A stretch of DNA of 64,000 nt from Isoetes taiwanensis. Lineage: Eukaryota; Streptophyta; Lycopodiopsida; Isoetales; Isoetaceae. The stretch spans positions 16,567,563-16,631,562 of the forward strand of contig JAJEKV010000021.1 in the NCBI GenBank assembly GCA_021234155.1, read 5' to 3'. The notes under the pieces are model-generated. The model was not told where the DNA came from. It saw nothing but the letters and a program-made list of their open reading frames with translations, and did not search any database. Of the stretch, positions 1 through 9,246 are shown piece after piece. The first letter of the stretch is position 1. Every line of letters begins with the position of its first letter. A program made the translations under genes and the position numbers.

Positions 1-79
1 CCCATTTTCTCCCTAACCTTGCCTAAATCTCCTCCCCTGTTAATCAACTTAACGTAATCAGTTTGCTTAACCGTAAGAT

Positions 80-1240
80 ATGGCGAGGACAAAATGCACT
101 GCAAGGAAGCTTAGCCCAAGGTGCACACCCTCAATGGCGGAAGCAGCAGCAGGCCCAGGGAAGAAGATCCCCGAACATCTTCGGCGGGGGAGGGAGGAGG
201 AGGAGTCCAGTTCCACGGACGAGACCTTCCACGCCTCTCAAAAGGAGGCCCAGAGTAGCTCCTCTGTCGAGACACAACGGACAGACGAGACCCTTCACTT
301 CGGTCCTCTGTCCGACCAGGAGGACGAGCAACAGCAAGAGCAGCAGCAGTAGCATCAAGGGCAGCAGCAGCAAGAGCAGGAGCAGCAGCAGCAGCAGTAG
401 CCACGCTAGGAGGAGGTTGGCACCTCCAAAAAGAAGAAGGGCAAGGAGAAGGTGGCGGAATGGCCAGAGGAAAGGGCAGCGAGGAAGAAGAGGGAGCGGG
501 AAAAGGAGGCAAGAAGGAGAGAAAAGAGGTCCAAGAGGGACCAGGACCGCCCAAGAGGGACGGTCCACATTGAGGAGCCTCGTCGAGACCCCACTGATGA
601 GGAGGAGGAAGAGGAGGAGAGCGAAGCAGCCGGGCAATCAGAAGAAGAGCCCGAAGGAGACGCCGGGGAGCCCTCAAACCCCGACGCTCGCCCACCATAC
701 CCCAAGTGGCCCAAGCCACCTAAGGTCCTCAAGAAGCAGAAGGTGGGCGAGCGGGAATTCATGTTAAAACAAGATCGTGAATTCCAGCATCGCAAGAAGG
801 TGTACCAAGAGTACCTCTGCAGATGGAAGAGGTACAATGACTGGTACTGTAAACAGAACGTACAAAAGTACGTCAAGGGTGGGCGGCCGAAGAACCAGCC
901 AAAGTCGCCACCACCAAGACCGGAGCCACCCAAGAAGGTGCACCATGGGCCCAACTCTAAGCATGTCCGTGTGTTCAGGGATATTAGGCACTTCCAGCAG
1001 TGCACTAATCTCCTCATTAGGAAGGCGTCGTTCGAGCGGCTTCTTCGCGAGATTATGCAGGAGTTCAGGACGGACTATAGGGTCACACCCCTAACCGTCC
1101 GGGCCCTGCAGGAGGCAGCAGAGGCAGAGGTGACACAGCTTTTCGAAGAAGGGAACCTCTGCGCAATCCACACCAAGCGGGTAACAGTCATGCCAAAGGA
1201 CCTGCACCTGGCGCGGAGGATTCGCAAGGAGAAGCCCTGA
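80..1240 (+). pseudogene. Histone H3-like protein with long inserted tail, three in-frame TAG codons
   Basis: One frame of 386 codons runs from an ATG at 80 to a TGA at 1238. It starts MARTKCTARK, close to the canonical H3 tail start, with K4 and K9 positions kept, Q5 changed to C and S10 to L. Residues about 295-386 match the H3 globular domain for about 92 residues: [17 protein letters not shown] (alpha-N), [12 protein letters not shown] (alpha-1), [20 protein letters not shown] (alpha-2) and [17 protein letters not shown] (alpha-3), ending where H3 normally ends. Between them are about 280 extra residues: Gln runs, Lys/Arg-rich and Glu-rich stretches, and a Trp/Tyr-rich segment. TAG codons at 350, 398 and 407 interrupt the Gln-rich part; two stand in CAG runs. 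It is not a normal chromosomal H3. It probably belongs to the retrotransposon downstream, but this is not proved because the 5' LTR is not visible. Confidence 0.8.
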
Positions 1241-1462
1241 CGGCCTCTAATTTTGTAAACTGCATAAAAATAAGTTTTCCTGTATATTTTACTTATTATC
1301 TATAAAAAGTGTCTTCCTCTGTAAATTAACCCCTTATTAGCATAAAAGTGTACTTATATGGATTGAATTGTAAAATAATCTTTTGCATCATAGTTAGAAT
1401 ATCCCTAATTATTTAATCTCTATAAAATTTTGTCTCAAAAATAAAAAATTGGGTCAAAATCG
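1241..1462. other. AT-rich spacer after H3-like frame
   Basis: Short AT-rich stretch between the H3-like stop codon and the first ~200-bp module. No frame or RNA gene was recognised. Confidence 0.5.
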
Positions 1463-1943
1463 CCCACTCCGGTCATTCCGCGCCAAACGCCTCTGCGTTC
1501 GCAACGCAGGCCCCTTTCGCGCGAAGTGACCCGAGTCACTCGATTTGAGGTAAAATTGATCCAATTTCTGTACTAAAAGATGTTAGAATGCTTAGATCGT
1601 CTAGAAATGTATTGTAGCACTTAATTTCTGCTAAAAATATCCAAAAATAGCCAAGATCGACCCACTCCGGTCACTCCGCGCTAAACGTCTCTGCGTTCGC
1701 GACGCAGGCCTCTTTCGCGCGAAGTGACCCGAGTCGCCCGAAATCACACTTTTAGATGTCCAATTAGCATGAAACAAGTTGTTAGCTAGCCTAGAATTGA
1801 TCCAAATAGGCATTTTAGTATCTTACAACCCTTAGAAATGTTTGTTTTGCATAGAAATCAGCCCACTCCGATCACTCCACGTCAAACGCCTCTGCGTTCG
1901 CGACGCAAGCCTCTTTCGCGCGAAGTGACCCGAGTCGACTTAG
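1463..1943. repeat. Three ~200-bp modules with a conserved GC-rich core
   Basis: An ~83-bp GC-rich core begins with CCCACTCCG and contains CTCTGCGTTCG and TTTCGCGCGAAGTGACCCGAG. It occurs at 1463, 1661 and 1862, so the period is 198-201 bp. Copies differ at few positions, whereas the AT-rich spacers between them are much more diverged. Each core contains the self-complementary TTCGCGCGAA. The cores lie between the H3-like frame and a TATA box, so they may act in transcription or packaging of the element, which is inference. Confidence 0.8.
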
Positions 1944-2113
1944 TTTGAGCATAAATTGCCCAAATTTGACCCAGCAAATTGCCATGTAGAGTTCCTTAAC
2001 TTGTTTTGCTTAAATTTGCACTTCATGTTACCTTATTTGGAGATCCATAGCCTTAGAACAAAGGCCTGTTCGATCAAGAACCCTTGTGCACAGAAACCTA
2101 GGCAGCCTTAGCC

Positions 2114-2121
2114 TATATAAG
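2114..2121 (+). promoter_or_regulatory. Candidate TATA box inside the retroelement
   Basis: TATATAAG lies in a pyrimidine-rich setting, followed about 25-40 bases later by a CT-rich stretch typical of plant transcript starts. It precedes the frames at 2310-3709, and the gag start is about 1.7 kb downstream. A retroelement normally transcribes from its LTR, so an internal promoter would be unusual. This is motif evidence only. Confidence 0.35.
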
Positions 2122-2309
2122 GGGACCTCATTTGCCATTTCCTCCCCACCAAAATTGCTCTCACTGCCTTAAGCGATTTTCCAAGCCTTTGCCAGTTCTT
2201 CCAAACCATCTTCTACACCCATCTCTGCTCAATAGCGCCCACGAACTTTTTTCAATGGTACAACAGTGCCAACCACATCCGTGATTTCTCTGCTGAAGAG
2301 GCCTTCCAT

Positions 2310-2549
2310 GTGTTTGACCATCTCTTTGACCTCCATGCAATCCTGACCAGAACCCCTTACTATACCGACATAGTTTGCCAATATGACCAACAGAACTTCG
2401 TGGAAGTTAGCCTTCCTCCTAGGGGAGGAAAGTGGGTATCTTTAGAGTCACCGAGCCAAGTCATTCTGGGATCTAGAGTGAAAGGGCAGCCGTGGGACAG
2501 ATCTAAGAATATGGCGCACTACATGAGCCGCAAGGCCCGTGAGGCATAG
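2310..2549 (+). pseudogene. Unrecognised frame upstream of gag (frame 1)
   Basis: The frame is open from about 2170 to a TAG at 2547, but it has no ATG before 2511, so either the start is lost or it is an exon. The product includes FFQWYNSANHIRDF and EEAFHVFDHLFDLHAIL, which looks coding (mixed amphipathic composition), and ends in a basic stretch. I do not recognise the family. It follows the TATA box and precedes two more frames in the same orientation, so it may be an accessory protein of the chromovirus. A host-derived exon is the alternative. Confidence 0.35.
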
Positions 2550-2591
2550 GTATGTTTCAAACATTACGCCCCTCTCCTTATTTATGCAAAG

Positions 2592-3374
2592 ATGTGGCCG
2601 CCAACAGGGGTGGGGGAACCCTTGATCCAGCCTTTGGACCTAGCGCCACTCAACACTAGGATGGAGCAAGGCCAGATCCATGAGATCGAATCAGCAGAAT
2701 ACGAGTACCATAACACGGCATCGGGAGCATTCCAGATTGAGCAAGATTATGAGCAGTTAGGAGAGGAAAACCTAGAGTGGGAGAGCAGAGAGGCGGTAAG
2801 AATGGAGAGGCAGATAGCAAGGCATGATGAGGACATCAGACGGGCCAATGAACCACCAATCGGCATCACAGCTTTATCGCCGATAGTAAATGAAGGAGAA
2901 GAATACATCTTGGCAAATGACATCCTCAACCTTCTATACTGCCAAGAAGAAGGCCTTAGAATCGACGAGCTCTTAGGCCTGATTGCAAAGGAACAACAGA
3001 GCGACTTCATCGATTACTCCTATCAGGAAATCCCAAGGGAAGTAACGGAACGGCACTCCTACGCCGGCGAAACAATGTCCGACATCGCTGCCTACAAACA
3101 AATAAGGGAGTTGTATCACCGACAATAACCATTCATTGCAGAGGAGGAATTTCAAGAAATCCAAAGCAGGTTGTACAAACCAGGGAGGGGCCCGAGCTCT
3201 AGCCGAACGGTTCGATCAAGGAGCATGCGGGAAGCATCCAGCAGTATCAACTTGGAGAGCGCAACCACCATGTGGAGGGATCACGAAGACCTCCTAGCAT
3301 TGGATGTCTACGGTGGAACGGCTCAAAGAAAGGGCACAGGTACTCAGACCATAGGAAGGGGAAAGGCGCTTTGA
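2592..3374 (+). pseudogene. Unrecognised acidic protein upstream of gag, one in-frame stop
   Basis: A single frame runs from ATG 2592 to a TGA at 3372, with one internal TAA at 3126 that a CAA-to-TAA change would explain. The N-terminal 178 residues are strongly acidic and helix-rich (EQDYEQLGEENLEWESREAV; ILANDILNLLYCQEEGLRID). After the stop the frame continues for about 80 residues, Ser/Arg-rich, with RTVRSRSMREASSS. No catalytic motif was seen. Its position between the H3-like frame and gag, and the matching decay pattern, suggest an accessory frame of the element. No function is proposed. Confidence 0.45.
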
Positions 3375-3403
3375 TATTATCTTCCAGTCCTTAGTCAGGA
3401 TAG

Positions 3404-3709
3404 ATGATAGTCTTCCACAAGGAGTTCGGCTTGCGAGGGGAAGAAGCCATGGCGCTCCTCATAGTGCTCTCGGGTTTTGGACAGCACGCCAAGCTGAGCA
3501 GCAACACGGATCACATCATCTTTTTCAAGAGATCCGTGGCCCTCTACAGCCTCGACTTTGCAAGGGGTCACTTAAGAGACACACCAATGACGATCGTTGC
3601 AGCAATAACACCCCCACTCCCTCCACCTCAAATGGCTCGAGCTCTCGAAGGTGGATATTCCAGGAACACTTTGCGGAACATCGGCAAGGCCTTTGACTCA
3701 AGGATGTGA
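3404..3709 (+). CDS. Small unrecognised frame upstream of gag
   Basis: An open frame of 101 codons starts at an ATG at 3404. The product contains a hydrophobic stretch (EEAMALLIVLSGFG), a Pro run (TPPLPPPQ) and ends KAFDSRM. It lies about 150 bases before the gag start and on the same strand. It may continue the accessory frame at 2592-3374 after a frameshift. It is not recognised and too short to judge alone. Confidence 0.3.
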   Translation: MIVFHKEFGLRGEEAMALLIVLSGFGQHAKLSSNTDHIIFFKRSVALYSLDFARGHLRDTPMTIVAAITPPLPPPQMARALEGGYSRNTLRNIGKAFDSRM

Positions 3710-3862
3710 AGAACTTCTTCAGATCAAGGAAGGGCTCTCGCCGATGAACAACTCTTGCGTCCTCGTATGATTAAATATCTAAAAATATGTCTTGAGCTTT
3801 CTATGTACTATTACATTTCCCTATAATGTATAAGTTTAATAAGACACGACGATGAACAAGAC

Positions 3863-4906
3863 ATGACAGTGGAAACAGTGAATACAAGGCTGGTGCACAT
3901 GAGGAATCAAATGCAGCAGTTACTACAGTGGGCAACACCACTTATGCATGCACAAGAGTATGGACCTCCACCACCACCTCCACCACCTGTGGGAGGTATT
4001 GACGAAGCTCCTCAGCCAGAAAGGGAGGAAAACCAGACTGCGGAGAAGGATAGAAAGAGGAAAAGAAGAAGCAGGAGGAGTCCATCCCCGTCCAGCTCTA
4101 GCAGATCAGAGACCCCAGATAGCGGATCGGACAGTAGTTCCAACAGTAAATCAGATACATCACAGGGCAGGAAAAGAAACAGGAAGACAGACGACTACCA
4201 GAAGAAGGTAGATAGCGCAATGAGTAATGTCTGGAAAACGAGAAGATTGGGACAATTCTCGGGGAAGGATAGGTCTGGCATGGAGGCCAAGGCATGGTTA
4301 GACGAGATGGAAGAATTCAGAAATTCTTACGGAATGAAAGATAGGGACATAGGCAAAGTGGCGACAGCAAATCTAATAGGGCCAGCCAGAATATGGTGGA
4401 AAGGTTATGCAAAGTCCAACAAGCTCAGAAGAAACAATTGCAAGTTTAGAACCTTCAGCAAGGCATTCCGTAAGCATTATGTGTCGAGATCCCATACAAG
4501 CAGGCAGATACAACAGTTTTACAGGTTGGATCAGGGCAACTTATCCGTAGCCAAGTACACCGAGGAGTTCATGAGGCTGAGACTCAATGTTCCTAGGATC
4601 ACGGAAAGACAAGCAGTGGATGGATACATTGAAGGGCTGAACAGCAACATTAAGAGGTTGGTTCGGGCAATCAATCCAAGGACAGTCGGGGAGGCTAAGG
4701 ATAAGGCTTTGAGTTTGGAAGAGGCGCCAGTAACTCCAGGGCAGAAACAGCTCCCATACAAAGGAAAAACAACAGGGCAGTATCAAACTAGACAGGCGGC
4801 CTCTACGCTAACAATAGGCCAGTACCAAGGAAAGGCTCAGGGGAAGTCTTTTGGAGACCGCAAGCCACAGGAAGGATCGGGGGCAAGTCAATTAAGTTCC
4901 TCCTAG
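3863..4906 (+). CDS. gag: Gag polyprotein of the chromovirus
   Basis: A 347-residue frame begins at an ATG at 3863. Residues about 35-115 are Pro-, Arg- and Ser-rich. From about 125 the Ty3/gypsy Gag (retrotransposon gag) domain follows: FSGKDRSGMEAKAWLDEME, ANLIGPARIWWKGYA, FSKAFRKHYVSRS and VAKYTEEFMRLRLNVPRITE are the conserved helices of this family. Gag forms the particle that packages the RNA. The frame stops at TAG 4904, before the nucleocapsid zinc knuckle, which survives only as a relic in another frame just downstream. The start is chosen because upstream codons in this frame are interrupted. Confidence 0.85.
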   Translation: MTVETVNTRLVHMRNQMQQLLQWATPLMHAQEYGPPPPPPPPVGGIDEAPQPEREENQTAEKDRKRKRRSRRSPSPSSSSRSETPDSGSDSSSNSKSDTSQGRKRNRKTDDYQKKVDSAMSNVWKTRRLGQFSGKDRSGMEAKAWLDEMEEFRNSYGMKDRDIGKVATANLIGPARIWWKGYAKSNKLRRNNCKFRTFSKAFRKHYVSRSHTSRQIQQFYRLDQGNLSVAKYTEEFMRLRLNVPRITERQAVDGYIEGLNSNIKRLVRAINPRTVGEAKDKALSLEEAPVTPGQKQLPYKGKTTGQYQTRQAASTLTIGQYQGKAQGKSFGDRKPQEGSGASQLSSS

Positions 4907-5102
4907 ACAGTATCCCAAAAGAGAAAAGGCAGGAATACATAGAGAAGAAATTGTGTTTCCGGTGCTTCTAGCCAGGGCACTGAACGCACAATTGTCCCTT
5001 TGTCATGCAGGCGGCATTAGCGAAACTTGCTGATTGGGAATCACCAGCCGAGGGAGATGATGAAGAAGGCGACCAACAGGAACCCAAGACTTCATAGAAG
5101 GT
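4907..5102 (+). pseudogene. Relic of the Gag CCHC zinc knuckle and gag-pol junction
   Basis: In a different frame from gag, positions 4954-4998 encode C-x2-C-x4-H-x4-C: CFRCF, a TAG, PGH, a TGA, then THNCP. All four metal ligands are still readable, but two codons between them are now stops (TAG at 4969 and TGA at 4981). An acidic stretch follows, to about 5090. The knuckle normally binds retroelement RNA. Its decay and the frame change against gag show that the copy cannot make an intact Gag. Confidence 0.65.
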
Positions 5103-7627
5103 GAGTATAAAATTTGTGCAGCCATTGAGTCAGGGGATATTAAGAATCAGTCTACAGTCATCTCGCCAGAAGGAATTATAGATAGCAAGCCATATATAGT
5201 CTTGATAGACACTGGTAGCTCCCACAACTTTGCCTCTCCAAGGCTTGCTGCTCTCATGAAGAATAAGATCTTGAAGTCCAAGCCAAGGCCAGTTAGCATG
5301 GCAAGCGGCGCCATTCGCCACACTAAGGGGAGGAGAATCAGTTTCGACATAGACCTCAGTGGAAGCAAGTGGCCTATGGGGGCAGAGGTAATGGACATTG
5401 GGAAATATGATCTCATAGTAGGAATGGAGTTCCTAAGGCCAGCAAAAGCTATGATAGATTGCGACCGCAACGAAATCTCCATGACGGGGCCAGACGGCAA
5501 TCAGTACATAGTAAAAGGTAAGCAGGTAACTTCAGTTATGCAATGTATCTCCACGAAGCAGCTGAGGAAAAGCATAATAAGAAATAGAGTGGATTACATC
5601 TTGAGGCTAGAGGCAGTTGACCCAAGTAAAGCAAAGGGAAGTGAGCCAAGTGGAAATCAGTTGCCTAGACCGATAGCAAGGCTCATTAAGGAGTTTCAGG
5701 ATGTATTCACGGATGAAATCCGTCAGCTTCCACCTTATAGGGGTGTAGAGCGTGAAATCACACTAGCTCCAGATGCTAAGCCTACCAGCAAGGCACCCTA
5801 TAGGATGAGCACTCCAGAGATGATGGAGCTTAAGAAGCAGTTACAAGAACTGTTTGAGCTCGGATTCATAAGAGCATCCGTGTCTCCTTTTGGAGCACCC
5901 ATCCTTTTCGTCAAAAAGAAAGACGAAAGTCTAAGGATGTGCATTGATTATCGTCAGCTTAATAAGCAAACGATAAAGAATAAATATGCTCTGCCAAGGG
6001 CGGATGACTTGATGGACCAGCTCCAGGGAGCAAAAGTCTTCTCCAAGATTGACCTGGGATCGGGCTACCATCAAATAAGGATTAAGGAAGAAGCTATCCA
6101 TAAAACTGCCTTCAAAACACGGTATGGGCACTATGAGTTCACAGTAATGCCCTTCGGCTTATCAAATGCCCCGGCAACCTTCATGCGCCTAATGAATGAT
6201 ATCTTCCGGGAATTCTTAGATGAGTTTGTCATCGTATTCTTCGACAACATCCTAGTCTACAGCAAGACAATGGAAGAGCATTGCCAGCACTTGAGAAGAG
6301 TTTTGGAGAAGCTAAGGCGGCATCGATTGTATGGTAAGCTTTCCAAGTGCCACTTTGCAACAGGCCGAGTGGAGTATTTGGGGCACGTGGTGACATTCGA
6401 AGGGATCTCCACAGACCCGGCAAAGATTGAAGCCATAGTAGATTGGCCGGCTCCAAAGAATGTGGGCAAAGTAAGGAGCTTCCTCGGCTTGGCAGGGTAT
6501 TATTGGAAACTCGTGAAGGACTTCGCGAGGTGGGCATCCCCTCTGTCGGACCTCACCAAAGATAAGAAGGTGAAGGATTGGACAAAGCATTGGCTCGAGA
6601 ATGTCCAAGCCTCCTTTGAGAAGCTCAAAGAGGCATTAACCACAACACCAGTCCTCGTTCTGCCGGATCCAAACAAGGATAAGCTAGTGGCAACAGATGC
6701 TAGCAAGCTGGCAACTGGAGCAGTCCTCATGCAGGAGAGAAGGGTAGTCGTATACGACTCCAAGAAGATGAATGACGCAGAGCAACGCTACCCGACGCAT
6801 GACCAAGAGCTTTTGGCCATTGTCAGGGCCCTCAGAATCTGGAGACACTATTTACTGGGAAGGAAGTTTCAATTAGATACGGATCACCAAAGTCTCCAGT
6901 ACATCTTCACACAACCACTCCTTAATCTAAGGCAAAGGAGGTGGATGGAGTTTCTCGAAGAGTATGATTTTGAGATAGTCTACAAGCCAGGTAAGCTGAA
7001 TGTGGTCGCAGATGTGCTCTCTAGGAGGCCATTCGAGACAAGAACGCATTGCAATGCCATATCAACTCTTTCAAGCGAGTATGGCAAGAAGATCGAAGAA
7101 ACATTGCCACTAGATGGCGACTTTAAGGAGGCATGGGCAAGCCTCTCTAAGAAGGCAAGAACGGATAAGGGAAGGGAAGCCTTCAAATATTTTAAAAAGG
7201 AAGATAACCTATTATACCATAAAAATAAATTGTGTGTACCAGAATCCTCGGGAGTAAGGAAGTTAATACTTTATGATACACACAACAGCCCCATAGCCGG
7301 AGCCGGACATGCAGGGTTCATGAAGACGTATTTCAAGATAAGAAGTAGCTACTTCTGGCCAGGCATGAAGAAATAGATAGCCAAATATAGTCGGGAATGT
7401 CAGCTATGTCAGCAGACCAAAGCGGAGCAACTCTGAATTCCAGGGGCCTTAGAGCCATTGGCCGTGCCTAATGCAAAATGGGAAGTCATATGGATTTCAT
7501 CACAGGACTCCCAAGAACAGCAAGAGGCAAGGATGCATTGATGGTGGTTGTGGATAAGTTGTCCAAGATGGCACATTTCGTGCCTTGTAGAACCACAGAT
7601 ACGGCGTTAGACACCGTCGTCTTATTC
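5103..7627 (+). pseudogene. pol: Pol: protease, reverse transcriptase, RNase H and integrase N-terminus
   Basis: The frame is open from about 5103 to TAG 7374. Protease is marked by [11 protein letters not shown] near 5200. RT follows, with [35 protein letters not shown] and [18 protein letters not shown]. The catalytic box reads FFDN at 6237-6248 where gypsy RTs have YxDD, so one catalytic Asp is now Asn. RNase H shows [25 protein letters not shown] and [11 protein letters not shown]. The integrase zinc finger (H...H...CQLC) spans about 7275-7410, broken by TAG 7374 and a TGA near 7430. A small deletion near 7490 shifts the frame just before [13 protein letters not shown], which holds the first catalytic Asp. 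The segment ends where a retroposon is inserted. Confidence 0.9.
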
Positions 7628-7886
7628 TTTTTTTTTTTAATTGAAGGCTAAAGTATATTGAAAATCCGTATGGTAAAAGTTACATACAAAGCTTTTAGAA
7701 GCTATTTTAAAAAGAACCTTTAGGATAGGGTAGATGCAGGACCCTAATAAAAACAGAACTATCCAAATCCAAAAAAGAATAAAAAAGTTCCTGATAGCTC
7801 AAAATAACAAAGCAGCTGGTTCCAATATTAGCATGGTGATCAGTATTCACCCAAAAATCTTCTTTTCTTAGGCTCCCTTCGAGATC
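7628..7886 (-). mobile_element. 259-bp poly(A) retroposon inserted in integrase
   Basis: The insert is bounded by a perfect 14-bp duplication, CCGTCGTCTTATTC, at 7614-7627 and 7887-7900. Its left end is a run of T, which is a 3' poly(A) tail if it is read on the minus strand. The sequence next to the tail (TTGAAGGCTAAAGTATATTG) resembles that next to the poly(T) at 28,074-28,107, so it may be the 3' end of an L1-like LINE. No Pol III boxes were found. The long duplication and tail show target-primed reverse transcription. Confidence 0.85.
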
Positions 7887-8842
7887 CCGTCGTCTTATTC
7901 ACAAAGGAGTTTTTTAGACTCCATGGCATGCCTCGTGAGATTATCTTGGATAGGGATTCTAAGTTTATGAGTGCTTTTTGGCAGGATCTATTTGCCACCA
8001 TCCAGACCAAGCTCTCCATGAGCACGGCCTATCATCCTCAGACGGATGGTCAGATGGAGCGGACCAATCGGATCATTGAAGATATACTAAGAAGTTATGT
8101 TTGGAACAAACAATCCAAGTGGGATGATTTCATCCACTTAGTAGAGTTCGCCTACAACAGTACCAAGCAGGAGTCATCCCAGATGTCTCCCTTCATGATC
8201 AATTATGGATACCAGTGCCTGACGCCTGATACTTGGCACAACCCAGTGTACTCCCAGCAAATGCTATCAGATATGCAACAGCTGGTTGAAGAGGTAAGGG
8301 GATATTTATTGGCAGCAAGAAGTTGGCAAAAGAGTATAGCCGACAGGCACAGGACTGTAAGGGAGTTCAAGGTAGGCGACAGCGTGTGGCTGAAGATTAA
8401 GGTGAAGCAAGCCAAGCTTCGCATAGGGAATTGCAAGAAACTCGCTCCCAGGTGGGCAGGTCCTTTTAAGATTTTGGAGCGGATGGGCACCCATGCCTAC
8501 AAGCTAGACCTCCCAGCACACCTCAAAGTCCATAAGGTCTTCCATGTGAGCCTCTTAAAAAGGCACAATCCGAATCCTGATGAGGTTTTGGAAATTCCAA
8601 CCCTGTTGGAAATGATGGAGGAACAAGTAGAAATTATGCCTGAATTGATTCTTGATAAGGCATTCAAGAAGACCAGAAGGTCCCAATTCCTCCAGTATTT
8701 GGTCAAGTGGAAGCACTTGCCCGTGGAAGACGCAACGTGGGTATTAAAGAAAGATCTTGAGAAGCAATACCCGGACTTCATGAGGGACTTCGATGGGCGA
8801 GTCGTCTCCGAGCTGGTCGACGCCGACTTGCCAGGTGCTTAG
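7887..8842 (+). pseudogene. pol: Integrase core, GPY/F module and chromodomain
   Basis: This is the right part of integrase after the inserted retroposon, open to a TAG at 8840. It reads VVLFTKEFFRLHGMPREIIL, then LDRDSKFMSAFWQDL (second catalytic Asp) and STAYHPQTDGQMERTNR (catalytic Glu). The C-terminal module has LAPRWAGPFKILERMG and HVSLLKRHNP (GPY/F type). The last ~60 residues are a chromodomain: FLQYLVKWKHLPVEDATWVL, KKDLEKQYPDF. In chromoviruses this domain steers integration to chromatin carrying particular histone marks. The three catalytic residues survive, but not in one readable frame. Confidence 0.9.
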
Positions 8843-8928
8843 CTTAGTGTGCTTCTCAGTTAGCTTAAGTGTGAGGCATGTGCATTCTGGCTAGTAGAGT
8901 GCATATGCCAAAATCTTGGACGTGTAGG

Positions 8929-9246
8929 CGATGATGGGATACGCCCCAAGGGCATTCTCTAGGCCAACACGCACCAAGGGTGCGCATGACCAAAAGGATC
9001 ATGTGAGAGAGGAAGTTAGGCATAGTGGACGATGATGGGACATCTGTCGGATGATCTCTATGCCACGATGCGGGGCATGCGCACCTGACCATAGGGGGAT
9101 CATGGTGACGTATAAGTGATCATGCGCGATGATGGGATCGTGAGACGTTCCCTAGCTTAAAACCCTCGGGGGCATGAAGCACTGGGATGTACTCGATCAT
9201 GGGAATTGAGTACAAGGTAGCATTTGATCATGGGCGATGATGGGAT
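8929..9246 (+). repeat. Four ~100-bp repeats in the retroelement 3' untranslated region
   Basis: The 11-12 base core CGATGATGGGA(T) recurs at 8929, 9030, 9127 and 9235, giving spacings of 101, 97 and 108 bp. Flanking words such as GATCATG and CATGCGC also recur. The array lies between the pol stop codon and the polypurine tract. No frame crosses it. A role in RNA structure or packaging is only a guess. Confidence 0.65.

Noticed and set aside
350-409. Programmed readthrough of TAG codons or stop-codon reassignment
   Set aside because: The same change occurs in dead LINE and Gag copies, so methylation-driven decay is simpler.
63-767. Long + and minus frames overlapping the H3-like gene (63-767, 111-719, 131-637)
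   Set aside because: They are low-complexity shadows of the Gln/Glu/Arg-rich region. Only the frame beginning at 80 gives a recognised protein at both ends.
80-1240. Ordinary chromosomal histone H3 gene
   Set aside because: The ~280-residue insertion, three TAG codons and retroelement context exclude a normal H3 gene, despite a complete fold.
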